Counted from the first letter of the stretch, positions 53,713 through 62,595 are shown. The stretch: 64,000 bases of DNA from an uncultured Burkholderiales bacterium (GCA_903820745.1 CAIJIT010000229.1:56581-120580); one strand, 5' to 3'. A program made the numbers and translations. Notes: generated from the letters alone by a model not told the origin.

Positions 53713-54699
53713 TCATTGCAGTTCGATCTTTCGACTCTTGATCAGTTGCTGCCAGCGCTTTGTATCGGCCTCGACCCTTGCGCGCAGCACCTGTGCCGGG
53801 GCGGGCGTGGCTTCAATGCCGACCCTTACCAGGGCCTGGCGCATCGCCTCGTCTTTCAAGGTCGCATCGACCGCCTGCTGCAGGGTATTCAGGGTTTCCG
53901 GCGCCAGACCCTTGGGTGCAAACAGGCCGATCCAGCCGCCGACTTCATAGCCCGGTAACCCGGCTTCGCTGAGGGTGGGTAGATCCGGCACCAGCGCCGA
54001 GCGTTTGCTGGTGGTCACCGCCAGCGCCCGCAGCCTGCCGGACTGGACATGGGACTGCGCTGCGGCCAGCGCCGGAAACATCATGTCCAGGCGCTGGCCC
54101 AGCAGGTCGGTCAACGCCGCTGAGGCGCCCTTGTAGGGCACATGGATCATCGTTGTGGCGGTCATGTTCTCGAACAACTCGCCAGCCAGATGGACGCTGG
54201 TGCCATAGCCCGGCGAGCCATAGCTGAGCTGACCGGGCCTGGCTTTGACGTAGGCGATCAGCTCGGTGACGTTGTTGACCGGCAGTTCGCGCGGCACGAC
54301 CAGCACGCCAGGCACTTCGGCCACCAGCAGCACCGGCAGCAGATCGCGCTCGAACAGATAGGGTAATTTTTTCTGGATCGCGGCGTCGATCGCATTGCTG
54401 GCGCTGCCCATCAGCAAGGTATAGCCATCTGCAGGCGCGCTGGCCACCGCGGCGGTTCCGATCGACGCGCCGGCTCCCGCCCGGTTCTCGATCACCACCG
54501 GCTGTCCGAGCCGCTTTTGCAGGCCGGGTGCCAGCAGGCGTGCCGCGCTGTCGGCCGCGCCACCCGGAATGAAGGGGACGACGATGCGCAGCGGTTTCTC
54601 AGGCCAGGCGGCATGGGCCGGGAGGATTGATACCCATGCGGCGAACGCCAGCATTCGGGCCAGGCGCTGCAGGATGGGGTGGAACTGGATTCGAGGCAT
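53713..54699 (-). CDS. Bug/TctC-family periplasmic binding protein
   Basis: The protein has 328 residues. Signal (LQRLARMLAFAAWVSILPAHA) and core: WPEKPLRIVVPFIPGGAADSAARLLAPGLQKRLGQPVVIENRAGAGASIG, RPGQLSYGSPGYGTSVHLAGELFENMTATTMIHVPYKG. It is encoded 3 bases after another Bug gene and upstream of the aldehyde dehydrogenase. It probably recognises the compound degraded by this cluster. Confidence 0.94.
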   Translation of the reverse strand: MPRIQFHPILQRLARMLAFAAWVSILPAHAAWPEKPLRIVVPFIPGGAADSAARLLAPGLQKRLGQPVVIENRAGAGASIGTAAVASAPADGYTLLMGSASNAIDAAIQKKLPYLFERDLLPVLLVAEVPGVLVVPRELPVNNVTELIAYVKARPGQLSYGSPGYGTSVHLAGELFENMTATTMIHVPYKGASAALTDLLGQRLDMMFPALAAAQSHVQSGRLRALAVTTSKRSALVPDLPTLSEAGLPGYEVGGWIGLFAPKGLAPETLNTLQQAVDATLKDEAMRQALVRVGIEATPAPAQVLRARVEADTKRWQQLIKSRKIELQ

Positions 54700-54702
54700 C
54701 GC

Positions 54703-55692
54703 TCAGTCTCCCTTGCCTGGCTGGATGCCGAGCGACTGCACCAGGGCCTTCCAGCGCAAGACCTCGGCGGTGATGACCTTGGCAAATTCCGGCCCCCGGT
54801 CGGCGGTTTTCTCGGTCGCCAGTTCATTCAATTTTGCTGTGACCGATGCTTCATTGAGCGTCGCGAGGATGGCTTCGGCCAGACGGTCGGCCTGCGCGGC
54901 GGGTAGGCCTGCGGGTGCCATCAAGCCATACCAGGATTCGACCTCGACTGGCAGGCCGGCTTCGCTGAAGGTCGGGACATCAGGCAGAGACTGCAGGCGT
55001 CTTGTGCCGCTGACCGCCAGCGCCCTCAGTTGCCCGGACTTGACGCGAGGCAGCGCCAGGATGGCGGCCGGCAGCATCACTTCAACCTCGCCGGCCATCA
55101 GGCTGGCCATCGCGGCCGCGCCGCCCGCCAGCGGCAGATGCTGCAGCTTCAGGCCGGCGCGCTGGAAATAGAACTCGGCCACCAGATGGTGCGGCCCGCC
55201 AACTCCGGTCGAGGCATAGCGCCAGCTGCCATCGGCCAGGCGCGCCTGCTCGACGAATTGCGCCAATGTCGAGGCGCCGCCCGGCTTGACCACCAGCAGA
55301 TAGGGTGCCGCCGCGAAGCGCAGCACCGGCGTGAAACTGCTCACCGGGTCATAGGGCATGTTGGCTTCAAATGCCGAGGCGATGCCGTGGCTGCTTGGCG
55401 TGGCGATCAGCAAAGTGCGGCCGTCGGGCGCTGCTGCCGCCACATAAGCTGCGGCCAGCGTGCCGCTGCGCCCGGGCAGATTGCGAACGCGAACAGCACC
55501 GAAGCCGCGCTGCTGCAGGCCATCGGCGACCAGTCGGGCCAGCAGATCGGTCGAGCCTTGCGCTGCGGTTGGAACGACCAGCTCGATGCCTTCGGTCTGC
55601 GCAACATCCATGCCGGCCGAGCACATCCAGCTCATGCAGCAAATGATGCAGCCCAAGGGCAGTCGCCAGATCGATCGCACAAATACCTCCAT
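54703..55692 (-). CDS. Bug/TctC-family protein, divergent member
   Basis: The protein has 329 residues. The hydrophobic start (SIWRLPLGCIICCMSWMCSAG) carries several cysteines, so it may be lipidated at one of them. The core is less typical: IELVVPTAAQGSTDLLARLVADGLQQRGFGAVRVRNLPGRSGTLA, where PTAAQGS replaces the usual PFxPGG; later GSWRYASTGVGGPHHLVAEFYFQRAGLKLQHLPLAGGAAAM. It is the first gene of the operon that runs to the sulfatase and faces the LysR gene. Confidence 0.9.
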   Translation of the reverse strand: MEVFVRSIWRLPLGCIICCMSWMCSAGMDVAQTEGIELVVPTAAQGSTDLLARLVADGLQQRGFGAVRVRNLPGRSGTLAAAYVAAAAPDGRTLLIATPSSHGIASAFEANMPYDPVSSFTPVLRFAAAPYLLVVKPGGASTLAQFVEQARLADGSWRYASTGVGGPHHLVAEFYFQRAGLKLQHLPLAGGAAAMASLMAGEVEVMLPAAILALPRVKSGQLRALAVSGTRRLQSLPDVPTFSEAGLPVEVESWYGLMAPAGLPAAQADRLAEAILATLNEASVTAKLNELATEKTADRGPEFAKVITAEVLRWKALVQSLGIQPGKGD

Positions 55693-55736
55693 CGGCCTCG
55701 AAGCGGCATAGTCTAGGTAGCCAGGAGAATTTCGAC

Positions 55737-55758
55737 AAATAGAACTATCTGACTATTT
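55737..55758. promoter_or_regulatory. Palindrome in the divergent LysR/Bug promoter region
   Basis: AAATAG and CTATTT are separated by 10 bases, in the space between the divergent Bug (55692) and LysR (55789) genes. The arm spacing suits a LysR-type site (ATAG-N10-CTAT). The neighbourhood is AT-rich, as expected for two promoters. Confidence 0.5.
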
Positions 55759-55788
55759 ATTTGGTTTTACTTAATAATAGTCTGCCGC

Positions 55789-56787
55789 ATGATTGCGGTG
55801 GTGATCCTGCCAATCCACCCGAACCTTGTCAGCAAACAAGCCTATTCAGTGATCAATCCGAACCTCAAACACCTGCGTGTCTTCGTCGAAATCGCAAGGC
55901 GCGGCAGTTTCAAGAACGCCGCGACCGCAATGCACTTGAGTGAGCCTGCAGCCAGTCAGGCGATCGCCCAGCTGGAATCGATGCTGGCGGTCAAGCTGCT
56001 TGACCGGACGACACGAACGGTCCGATTGACCGAACCTGGCGCGGCGTTTCTGGTCGATGCCGAGCGCCTTCTGGACGGCATGGACCATTCGATCACGACC
56101 TTGCGCGAATTTGCCACCACCGGCCGCGGCCGCGTGACGCTGGCCTGCCTGTCATCGACGGTTTATCGACTGTTACCGCCGGCCTTGGCCGAGATGAAGC
56201 GCCGCTACCCGGAGATCAATGTCGTGTTCCGCGACGACAGCATGCGCGGTATCCTGCACAGTCTGGACAGCGGCGAATGCGATGTCGCCATCGTCAGCGA
56301 CGACGCATCGAACAAGCGCGGTTTGACCATACCGTTGGTGACCGATGCCTTCCAGGTGGTTTGCCAGGCATTGCATCCGCTGGCGCATCAGCGGCAGGTC
56401 TCGGGTGCCGATCTGGCGGAGCAGGAACTGGTGTTGCTGCGGCGCGGCTCGGGCATCCGGGATGCCTTCGATCGGGCGATCGAGCGGCTGGGGATCAAGT
56501 TGAACGTGATCCACGAGACGACGCAGTTCCACACCGTGCTGGGTCTGGTTGAATCCGGACTCGGCGTGACCGTGCTGCCCTCAATGTTGTGCCCGGCACC
56601 GACGAACAGCGCCTTCGCCGTCCGGCCGCTGGTGCGTCCGCTGGTCTCGCGCAAGCTAGGCCTGGTTTTCCCGGCCGACAAGGAGCCATCGTTTGCCGCC
56701 CGGGCGCTGGCCGAGGTCGTCCATCAGTCGGTCATTGCTTCAAGTTTGCAGACGCCGCCTGGGGTGACAAAGATCCTGCGGGCCTGA
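55789..56787 (+). CDS. LysR-family transcriptional regulator
   Basis: The protein has 332 residues from the ATG at 55789; a GTG at 55849 would give 312, closer to the family norm, with the typical start NLKHLRVFVEIARRGSFKNAA. The HTH is MHLSEPAASQAIAQLESML and the effector domain runs from about 110. It is divergent from the Bug/ALDH/sulfatase operon and is the likely regulator. Its 3' end overlaps the convergent arsA by 56 bases. Confidence 0.92.
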   Translation: MIAVVILPIHPNLVSKQAYSVINPNLKHLRVFVEIARRGSFKNAATAMHLSEPAASQAIAQLESMLAVKLLDRTTRTVRLTEPGAAFLVDAERLLDGMDHSITTLREFATTGRGRVTLACLSSTVYRLLPPALAEMKRRYPEINVVFRDDSMRGILHSLDSGECDVAIVSDDASNKRGLTIPLVTDAFQVVCQALHPLAHQRQVSGADLAEQELVLLRRGSGIRDAFDRAIERLGIKLNVIHETTQFHTVLGLVESGLGVTVLPSMLCPAPTNSAFAVRPLVRPLVSRKLGLVFPADKEPSFAARALAEVVHQSVIASSLQTPPGVTKILRA

Positions 56788-58768
56788 CGGCCGGGCTTGC
56801 GCTGACCAGCGCTGACAGTTCAAGCAATCCGATCGGCGGGCGCCTTAGCCAGGGCAGAACGAAGATGCGCTTGGCCAGCCCGGCTGACATGCGCGCCATC
56901 TGCTGGCGCTCACCGGCCAGCCTTGCGGCCAGCAAGGGGTCGCTGGTGCCAGCGGCCAGCACGCTCTTGTTCAGCACCCAGGCATAGGGCTCGATGCTGG
57001 CGCGTTGCAGATCCTGCTGCAAGGCGGCGGCTTGCGAGACCGGCGTCACTTCGGGCAAGGTGACCAGGATGATTTTTGTGTAAGCCGCGTCCTGCAGTCG
57101 CATCAAGGGCGTGACGATGCGGCCGTTGCCATGCCCTTCGAATTCGCGCATCATCTGCCGGTGATAGGCGCCGGTCGCATCCATCAGCAGCAGCGAATGG
57201 CCGGTCGGCGCGGTGTCGAGCACGACGAAGGCGCTGCGCGCCTCGCTGACGATGCGCGAGAAGGCGTGGAAGACGGCCACCTCTTCGGTGCAGGGCGAAC
57301 GCAGATCCTCGCGCAGCAGGGCTTGTTCCTGCGCGTCCAGACCTGGCGATTTGGCGGCCATGATCTTCTCGACATAGCGTTGCGTCTCGGCTTGCGGGTC
57401 GATGCGGCTGAGCTGCAGACCAGGCACCGTGCCAGCCAGCGTGGACGCCAGATGGGCGGCCGGATCGGTGGTGCTCAAGTGCACGCTCTTGCCGCGCTGG
57501 ATCAACCCCAGCGCCAAGGCGGCTGCCACCGTCGTTTTGCCGACGCCGCCTTTGCCCATCACCATGATCAGCCCATGGCCTGCGCTGGCCAGCTCATCTG
57601 CCAGCTTGTCCAGCCCCGCAAAGCTGGGCAAGGTCTTGGCCCCTGCGTCTGCCGTGATCGGCCCAGCCGCGGCATTCAGCAGCGCGCGCAAGGCCGGCAA
57701 GCCGACCATGTCGAAGGCTCGCAGCGGCACCAGATCCTGCGGCAAGGCAAGCAGCGACGCCGGCATCTGTGCCAGCGCCTGCTGCCCGAGATCCTCGATC
57801 GCACAGGCCACCGCGTCGGCGCGATCGCTGGCATGGAACAAACCGTTGATCGCCAGGCGCTGATGGTTCAGGCCGAGTTCATGCAGTTGTAGCGAGGTGC
57901 GCGCCGCTTCCTCAATGGCGCCCTTGTCAGGCCTTGTCACCAGGATCACCGTGGTCCTGGCCGGGTCGTTCAAGGCTTCGAGCGCTGCCTTGAAGCGAAT
58001 TTCCTGCATCTTCAAGCCCGAATGCGGGCCCAGGCAGGAGGCGCCGCGATCATTGCCGGCGAGGAAACCGCTCCAGGCCTTGGGCAGACTCAGCAGCCGC
58101 AGCGTATGGCCCGTCGGTGCGGTGTCGAAAACAATATGGTCATAGCGCGCATCGCCTTCGGACAAGAGCGTCGAGAACTCATCAAAGGAGGCAATCTCGG
58201 TGGTGCAAGCACCCGACAGTTGTTCGCGCACCTCCGGCCGTTCGGCTTCACTCACCTGGGCCAGCACCCGCTGGCGGTACGACTCGGCGGCGTTGTCAGG
58301 GTCGATGTTCAGCACCGACAGCCCCGGCGCACCGGGTACGGTCACCGCCTGGTTGCTCAGTTTGATGCCGAGCATTTCGTCAAGATTCGACGCAGCGTCG
58401 GTGCTGACCAGCAACACGTTCTTGCCTGAGTCCGCCAGCGCCAGCGCGGCCGCCGTCGACAGCGAAGTCTTGCCCACGCCGCCTTTGCCGGTGAAGAAAA
58501 GATAGCGCGTCGCCTGCTTCAAGAAGCCGCTCGGTTCCGGCTTCAGCCAGGCTTGCACCTGCTCATGCGCGGGCAGGCCACCGCTGTGCATGATCTTGCC
58601 GCCGATGATGACGGCCGGGGTCGCCTTGACGTCGTATTGCCTGATCTCGTCGAGATTCTGGATCTTGACGATCTCGATCTCGACGCCCGCCGCCTGCGCG
58701 GCCCGCTCGATCATGCCGATGGTGCTGCGGCATTTGCTGCAACCCGAACCCAGTACTTTGATTTCCAT
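56732..58768 (-). CDS. arsA: Thioredoxin-fold domain fused to ArsA arsenite-pump ATPase
   Basis: The protein has 678 residues. Residues 1-78 form a thioredoxin-like domain with GSGCSKC (Cys10, Cys13), of the small redox-active-disulfide type. Residues 88-678 form a complete two-half ArsA: Walker A GKGGVGKT at 94-101 and 405-412, DTAPTGH in both halves. The three cysteines that bind As(III) in E. coli ArsA (113, 172, 422) are matched by Cys188 (GACTTE), Cys245 and Cys493 (SPCTEE), with a constant offset of about 71-75. It should drive arsenite export by Acr3. No arsD is present; ArsD itself has a thioredoxin fold, so the fused domain may deliver arsenite. It is the last gene of the ars operon. 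Confidence 0.93.
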   Translation of the reverse strand: MEIKVLGSGCSKCRSTIGMIERAAQAAGVEIEIVKIQNLDEIRQYDVKATPAVIIGGKIMHSGGLPAHEQVQAWLKPEPSGFLKQATRYLFFTGKGGVGKTSLSTAAALALADSGKNVLLVSTDAASNLDEMLGIKLSNQAVTVPGAPGLSVLNIDPDNAAESYRQRVLAQVSEAERPEVREQLSGACTTEIASFDEFSTLLSEGDARYDHIVFDTAPTGHTLRLLSLPKAWSGFLAGNDRGASCLGPHSGLKMQEIRFKAALEALNDPARTTVILVTRPDKGAIEEAARTSLQLHELGLNHQRLAINGLFHASDRADAVACAIEDLGQQALAQMPASLLALPQDLVPLRAFDMVGLPALRALLNAAAGPITADAGAKTLPSFAGLDKLADELASAGHGLIMVMGKGGVGKTTVAAALALGLIQRGKSVHLSTTDPAAHLASTLAGTVPGLQLSRIDPQAETQRYVEKIMAAKSPGLDAQEQALLREDLRSPCTEEVAVFHAFSRIVSEARSAFVVLDTAPTGHSLLLMDATGAYHRQMMREFEGHGNGRIVTPLMRLQDAAYTKIILVTLPEVTPVSQAAALQQDLQRASIEPYAWVLNKSVLAAGTSDPLLAARLAGERQQMARMSAGLAKRIFVLPWLRRPPIGLLELSALVSASPAVRPAGSLSPQAASANLKQ

Positions 58769-58827
58769 GCCGCTGACTATGGCCCCGGCCCCGGCTTGCG
58801 GGCTTGCGGGCCATCAAGCGCGCGCGT

Positions 58828-59580
58828 TCAGAGTCCGCGCTGATTGACCCTTTTCGACAGCTCTTCGGCGCTCTCGCGGCGTTCGCTGTAGCGGTCGACC
58901 AGATAAGGCGCCACATCGCGAGTCAAGAGCGTGAACTTGAACAACTCTTCCATCACATCGACGACGCGCTCGTAATAGCTCGAAGGCTTCATCCGCCCGG
59001 CGTCGTCGAACTCGAGAAAAGCCTTGGCCACCGACGACTGGTTCGGGATCGTGATCATGCGCATCCAGCGGCCGAGGATGCGCAACTGGTTGACTGCGTT
59101 GAACGACTGCGAGCCGCCGCTTACTTCCATCACCGCCAGCGTCTTGCCCTGGGTCGGCCGCACAGCGCCGAGGTTCAAGGGCAGCCAGTCGATCTGTGCC
59201 TTCATGATGCCGGTCATCGCGCCATGGCGCTCGGGCGAGGTCCAGACCATGCCTTCGGCCCAGGTGGCCGCATCGCGCAACTCCTGCACTTTCGGATGGT
59301 CGTCAGGCGCACTGTCGGGCAAGGGCAGGCCGGCTGGGTCAAAGACCCGCACTTCGCCGCCCATGGCCTGCAGCAGCCTGGCGGCTTCTTGCGTCAACAG
59401 CTTGCTGTAACTGCGCTCGCGCAGCGAACCGTAGAGCAGCAGGAAGCGCGGCGCGTGGGTCGAGCTTGCGGCCAACGCAAAGCTGGCTCCGGTCGGCCGC
59501 TCGAACAGCTGCGGGTCGAGGTTCGGCAGATCGTTGCTTGGATGAATTTCAGCGGCCGACATGGCGGCCTTGGGCATCAA
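58828..59580 (-). CDS. arsH: ArsH, NADPH-dependent FMN reductase
   Basis: The protein has 250 residues (an internal Met at 59562 is an equally good start). ArsH motifs: [26 protein letters not shown] (FMN-binding), [34 protein letters not shown] and [35 protein letters not shown]. ArsH oxidises trivalent organoarsenicals or relieves oxidative stress. It overlaps arsC by 32 bases and precedes arsA by 59. Confidence 0.95.
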   Translation of the reverse strand: MMPKAAMSAAEIHPSNDLPNLDPQLFERPTGASFALAASSTHAPRFLLLYGSLRERSYSKLLTQEAARLLQAMGGEVRVFDPAGLPLPDSAPDDHPKVQELRDAATWAEGMVWTSPERHGAMTGIMKAQIDWLPLNLGAVRPTQGKTLAVMEVSGGSQSFNAVNQLRILGRWMRMITIPNQSSVAKAFLEFDDAGRMKPSSYYERVVDVMEELFKFTLLTRDVAPYLVDRYSERRESAEELSKRVNQRGL

Positions 59581-59986
59581 TCACCTGTTCGCCGTCTTCC
59601 TTGGCGAATGCCGCCTGCTGCCGGTTCGGCAGGATCTCCAGCACCAGCTCCGAAGGCCGGCACAGCCTGGCCCCGAGTGCGGTGACGACGACCGGCCGGT
59701 TTATCAGCACCGGGTGCATGACGATCGCATCGAGCAGTTGGTCGTCGCTGGCCTGATCCAGCTTCAAATCGGCGTAAACCGACTCCTTCTGGCGCAGCAG
59801 ATCGCGCACCGGCATGGCCATCACGGCGAGCAACTCGACCAAGCGCTCTCGGCTTGGCGGCGTCTTCAGGTATTCGATGATCTGGGGTTCGACGCCGCTA
59901 TTGCGGATCAGCGCCAAGGTGTTGCGCGAAGTACCGCAAGCTGGGTTGTGGAAGATCGTGATGGCGGGCATTTCAGTCTTGGTCAC
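59549..59986 (-). CDS. arsC: ArsC, glutaredoxin-type arsenate reductase
   Basis: The protein has 145 residues from the GTG at 59986; AGGAG lies nine bases before it. [13 protein letters not shown] holds the catalytic Cys, and [15 protein letters not shown] has the conserved Arg of the E. coli R773-type ArsC/Spx fold. It reduces arsenate to arsenite using glutathione and glutaredoxin. It starts immediately after the acr3 stop (TAAGTG). A second, unrelated arsenate reductase is at 61014. Confidence 0.95.
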   Translation of the reverse strand: MTKTEMPAITIFHNPACGTSRNTLALIRNSGVEPQIIEYLKTPPSRERLVELLAVMAMPVRDLLRQKESVYADLKLDQASDDQLLDAIVMHPVLINRPVVVTALGARLCRPSELVLEILPNRQQAAFAKEDGEQVIDAQGRHVGR

Positions 59987-61012
59987 TTAACTTTTCTCCT
60001 GGCCGGCTTCATACCAGCCCTTGCTCGAATTGACGATTTTGACCACCAGCAGCATCACCGGCACCTCGATCAGCACGCCGACCACAGTGGCCAGCGCAGC
60101 GCCCGACTCGAAGCCGAACAAGCTGATCGCTGCGGCCACCGCCAGCTCGAAAAAGTTGCTCGCGCCGATCAAGGCCGACGGGCAGGCCACCTGATGCGAT
60201 TCGCCCAGACGCCGGTTCAGCCAATAAGCCAGACCCGAATTGAAGAACACCTGGATCAGGATCGGCAAGGCCAGCATCGCGATCACCAGCGGCTGCTCGA
60301 TGATCGCCTTGCCCTGGAACGCAAACAGCAGCACCAGCGTGGCCAGCAGCGCGCTGATCGACCAGGGGCCGAGCCGCGCCAGCATTGCATCGAGCCGGCC
60401 GGCCCGCAACAACGCCTTGCGCCAGAGCTGGGCCAGCGCCACCGGGATCACGATGTAGAGGATGACCGAAGTGATCAAGGTGGCCCAAGGCACGACGATC
60501 GCCGAGAGCCCCAGCAGCAGCGCCACGATCGGAGCGAAGGCGAAGACCATGATCAGGTCGTTCAAGGCCACTTGTGAGAGGGTGAACAGCGGCTCGCCGC
60601 CGGTCAGCCGGCTCCAGACGAAAACCATCGCGGTGCAGGGCGCTGCTGCCAGCAGGATCAAGCCGGCGATGTAGCTGTCGGCTTGGTCGGCGGGCAGATA
60701 GGGCGCAAAAACATGGCGGATGAAGATCCAGCCGAGCAGGGCCATCGAGAACGGCTTGACCGCCCAGTTGATGAACAAGGTCACGCCGATGCCGCGCCAA
60801 TATTGTTTGACCTGATGCAGGGCGCTGAAGTCCACCCGCAGCAGCATCGGCACGATCATCACCCAGATCAGCAAGCCGACCGGCAGATTGACGCTGGCAA
60901 TTTCCAGGCGGCCGATTGCCTGGAACGGCACCGGGAAGAACTGCCCGAGCGTGATGCCGACGACGATGCAGAGGAAGACCCAGAGGGTCAGGAAGCGCTC
61001 GAAAATTGTCAT
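59987..61012 (-). CDS. acr3: Acr3 arsenite efflux permease
   Basis: The protein has 341 residues and ten helices. Acr3 features: LPVGLLIWVMIVPMLLRVDF, GLILLAAAPCTAMVFVWSRLTGGEPLFTLSQVALNDLIMVFAFAP, with the conserved Cys needed for As(III) transport in PCTAMV, and LPILIQVFFNSGLAYWLNRRLGESHQVACPSALIGASNFFELAVAAAISLFG. It expels arsenite. Pairing with ArsA would make it an ATP-driven pump. It starts 1 base after the thioredoxin-type arsC stop. Confidence 0.95.
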   Translation of the reverse strand: MTIFERFLTLWVFLCIVVGITLGQFFPVPFQAIGRLEIASVNLPVGLLIWVMIVPMLLRVDFSALHQVKQYWRGIGVTLFINWAVKPFSMALLGWIFIRHVFAPYLPADQADSYIAGLILLAAAPCTAMVFVWSRLTGGEPLFTLSQVALNDLIMVFAFAPIVALLLGLSAIVVPWATLITSVILYIVIPVALAQLWRKALLRAGRLDAMLARLGPWSISALLATLVLLFAFQGKAIIEQPLVIAMLALPILIQVFFNSGLAYWLNRRLGESHQVACPSALIGASNFFELAVAAAISLFGFESGAALATVVGVLIEVPVMLLVVKIVNSSKGWYEAGQEKS

Positions 61013-61013
61013 C

Positions 61014-61508
61014 TCAGCTGTTCCCGATCGCCTTGAGCTGCTGCTGGATCGCCATCTTGTCGAGCGTCGACATGGGCAGGGCGAGCATCAGCTCGATGCG
61101 TCGCTTCAGCGCAATCGCGGTGTCCAAGAAGGCGCGCGATTTTTCAGCCTCGCTGCCTTCGACGGCAGCCGGGTCAGGCAGACCCCAGTGAGCGGTCATC
61201 GGCTGGCCGGGCCAGTAGGGGCAAGTCTCGCCGGCAGCGTTGTCGCAGACGGTGAAGACAAAGTCGATCTCGGGCGCGCCGGCTTGGGCGAATTCATCCC
61301 AATTCTTGCTGCGGTAACCGTCGGTGGTGATGCCCAGGCTGGCCAGCGTCTGCAGCGCGAATGAATTGACCCGGCCTGCCGGCTTGCTGCCAGCCGACCA
61401 CGCTTTGAAGCGCCCAGCGCCCAGGCTATTCATCAGCCCTTCTGCCAGGATCGAGCGTGCCGAATTGCCGGTGCAGATAAACAGCACATTGCGGATTTTT
61501 TCGTTCAT
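61014..61508 (-). CDS. arsC: ArsC, thioredoxin-type (low-molecular-weight phosphatase fold) arsenate reductase
   Basis: The protein has 164 residues from the ATG at 61508. The P-loop VLFICTGNSARS (C-x5-R type) and the later FVFTVCDNAAGETCPYWPG with two more cysteines give the three-Cys relay of the thioredoxin-linked family; LPDPAAVEGSE supplies the catalytic Asp. It reduces arsenate. It follows arsR by 8 bases. A glutaredoxin-type enzyme in the same operon gives two independent routes. Confidence 0.95.
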   Translation of the reverse strand: MNEKIRNVLFICTGNSARSILAEGLMNSLGAGRFKAWSAGSKPAGRVNSFALQTLASLGITTDGYRSKNWDEFAQAGAPEIDFVFTVCDNAAGETCPYWPGQPMTAHWGLPDPAAVEGSEAEKSRAFLDTAIALKRRIELMLALPMSTLDKMAIQQQLKAIGNS

Positions 61509-61516
61509 CGGGGTTC

Positions 61517-61843
61517 TCAACAGTTGATAAAGGTGTTTGTTGCGCCCGGGCTGCAAACCTCACCCTGGCAGCAATGGTCGGAGAGGTAGGCGAGCAAGGC
61601 ATTCATCTGCTCGATCGCCGGTCGGTAAATCAGGCTGCGGCCATCGCGCTGCTGCGACACCAGCCCGGCATGCATCAACTCCTTCAGGTGGAAGGACAAG
61701 GTCGATGCCGGCACGCCCAGCGTGGCTGACAGGTTGCCCGGCGTCATGCCGAGCGGCCCGGCACCCACGAGGGCGCGAAAAACACGCAAACGCATCCCCT
61801 GAGCCAAGGCAGCGAGCATTGAGACGGCGAGTTTTTCTTCCAT
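61517..61843 (-). CDS. arsR: ArsR/SmtB-family arsenic repressor
   Basis: The protein has 108 residues. The winged helix reads MTPGNLSATLGVPASTLSFHLKELMHAGLVSQQRDGRSLIYRP. The ELCVC motif of E. coli ArsR is absent from the DNA-binding helix; cysteines instead cluster near the C-terminus (Cys91, Cys92, Cys97, Cys108), the arrangement of Acidithiobacillus-type ArsR. Arsenite binding there releases the DNA. The start codon lies in its own operator. Confidence 0.94.
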   Translation of the reverse strand: MEEKLAVSMLAALAQGMRLRVFRALVGAGPLGMTPGNLSATLGVPASTLSFHLKELMHAGLVSQQRDGRSLIYRPAIEQMNALLAYLSDHCCQGEVCSPGATNTFINC

Positions 61844-61878
61844 AATTCCATTATGCTGGAATTATCTGAATGAGGCAA
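61842..61878 (-). promoter_or_regulatory. ars operon promoter with ArsR operator
   Basis: On the minus strand TTGCCT (61878-61873), 17 bases, then CATAAT (61855-61850). A perfect inverted repeat, ATAATTCCA and TGGAATTAT separated by six bases (61842-61865), covers the -10 and the arsR start codon. The predicted start of transcription is at or next to the A of the ATG, so the mRNA would be leaderless. Confidence 0.7.
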
Positions 61879-61968
61879 GGCAGAGGGCGCTGTCGTGCAG
61901 GAACATCAGGCCTTCGCGGGTCATGGATAGAATGAATCCACGGGGATGCCCCTGGCCAACGCAAAGCT

Positions 61969-62595
61969 ATGAAACTAATCGGATCCCTGACCAGTCCTTA
62001 TGTGCGCAAAGTGCGCATCGTGATGGCCGAGAAAAAGCTCGAATACCAATTTGCCCTGGAAGATGTCTGGGCGAATGACGACATCGTTGCCCTGAATCCC
62101 TTGGGCAAAGTGCCCTGTCTGGTGATGGAAGGAGGCGACGCCATCACCGGCGCCTTGTTCGATTCCCGGGTCATCGTCGAATATGTCGATACCTTGTCGC
62201 CGGTCGGCAAGCTGATCCCTGAGCGTGGGCGCGAGCGTGCCGAGGTACGCGTCTGGGAGGCGCTGGGCGACGGCTTGCTCGACGCGGCGATCCTGGCGCG
62301 GCTCGAACAGACCTGGGTTGGCCGCAGCGCCGAACAGCGCAGCACCGCCTGGATCGATCGCCAGATGGACAAGGTCAGCGCCAGCCTGAAATCGATGAAC
62401 CAGAGCCTGGGCGAGAAGCTCTGGTGCGCTGGCAGTCATTTTTCGCTGGCCGATATTTCACTTGGCTGCGCGGTCAGCTACCTTGACTTCCGCTTTCCAG
62501 CGATCGACTGGCGCGGCGAGCAGCCGAACCTGGCACGCCATTTCGACAAGCTCGCCGCACGGCAGAGCTTCATCGACACCGCGCCGCCGAACTGA
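61969..62595 (+). CDS. Glutathione S-transferase
   Basis: The protein has 208 residues. The thioredoxin-like N-terminal domain (MKLIGSLTSPYVRKVRIVMAEKKLEYQF, with SPY at the active site, and NPLGKVPCLVMEGG, the cis-Pro) is joined to an all-helical C-terminal domain (LGEKLWCAGSHFSLADISLGCAVSYLDF). It conjugates or reduces electrophiles with glutathione. It is divergent from arsR, and next to a second GST. Confidence 0.92.
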   Translation: MKLIGSLTSPYVRKVRIVMAEKKLEYQFALEDVWANDDIVALNPLGKVPCLVMEGGDAITGALFDSRVIVEYVDTLSPVGKLIPERGRERAEVRVWEALGDGLLDAAILARLEQTWVGRSAEQRSTAWIDRQMDKVSASLKSMNQSLGEKLWCAGSHFSLADISLGCAVSYLDFRFPAIDWRGEQPNLARHFDKLAARQSFIDTAPPN

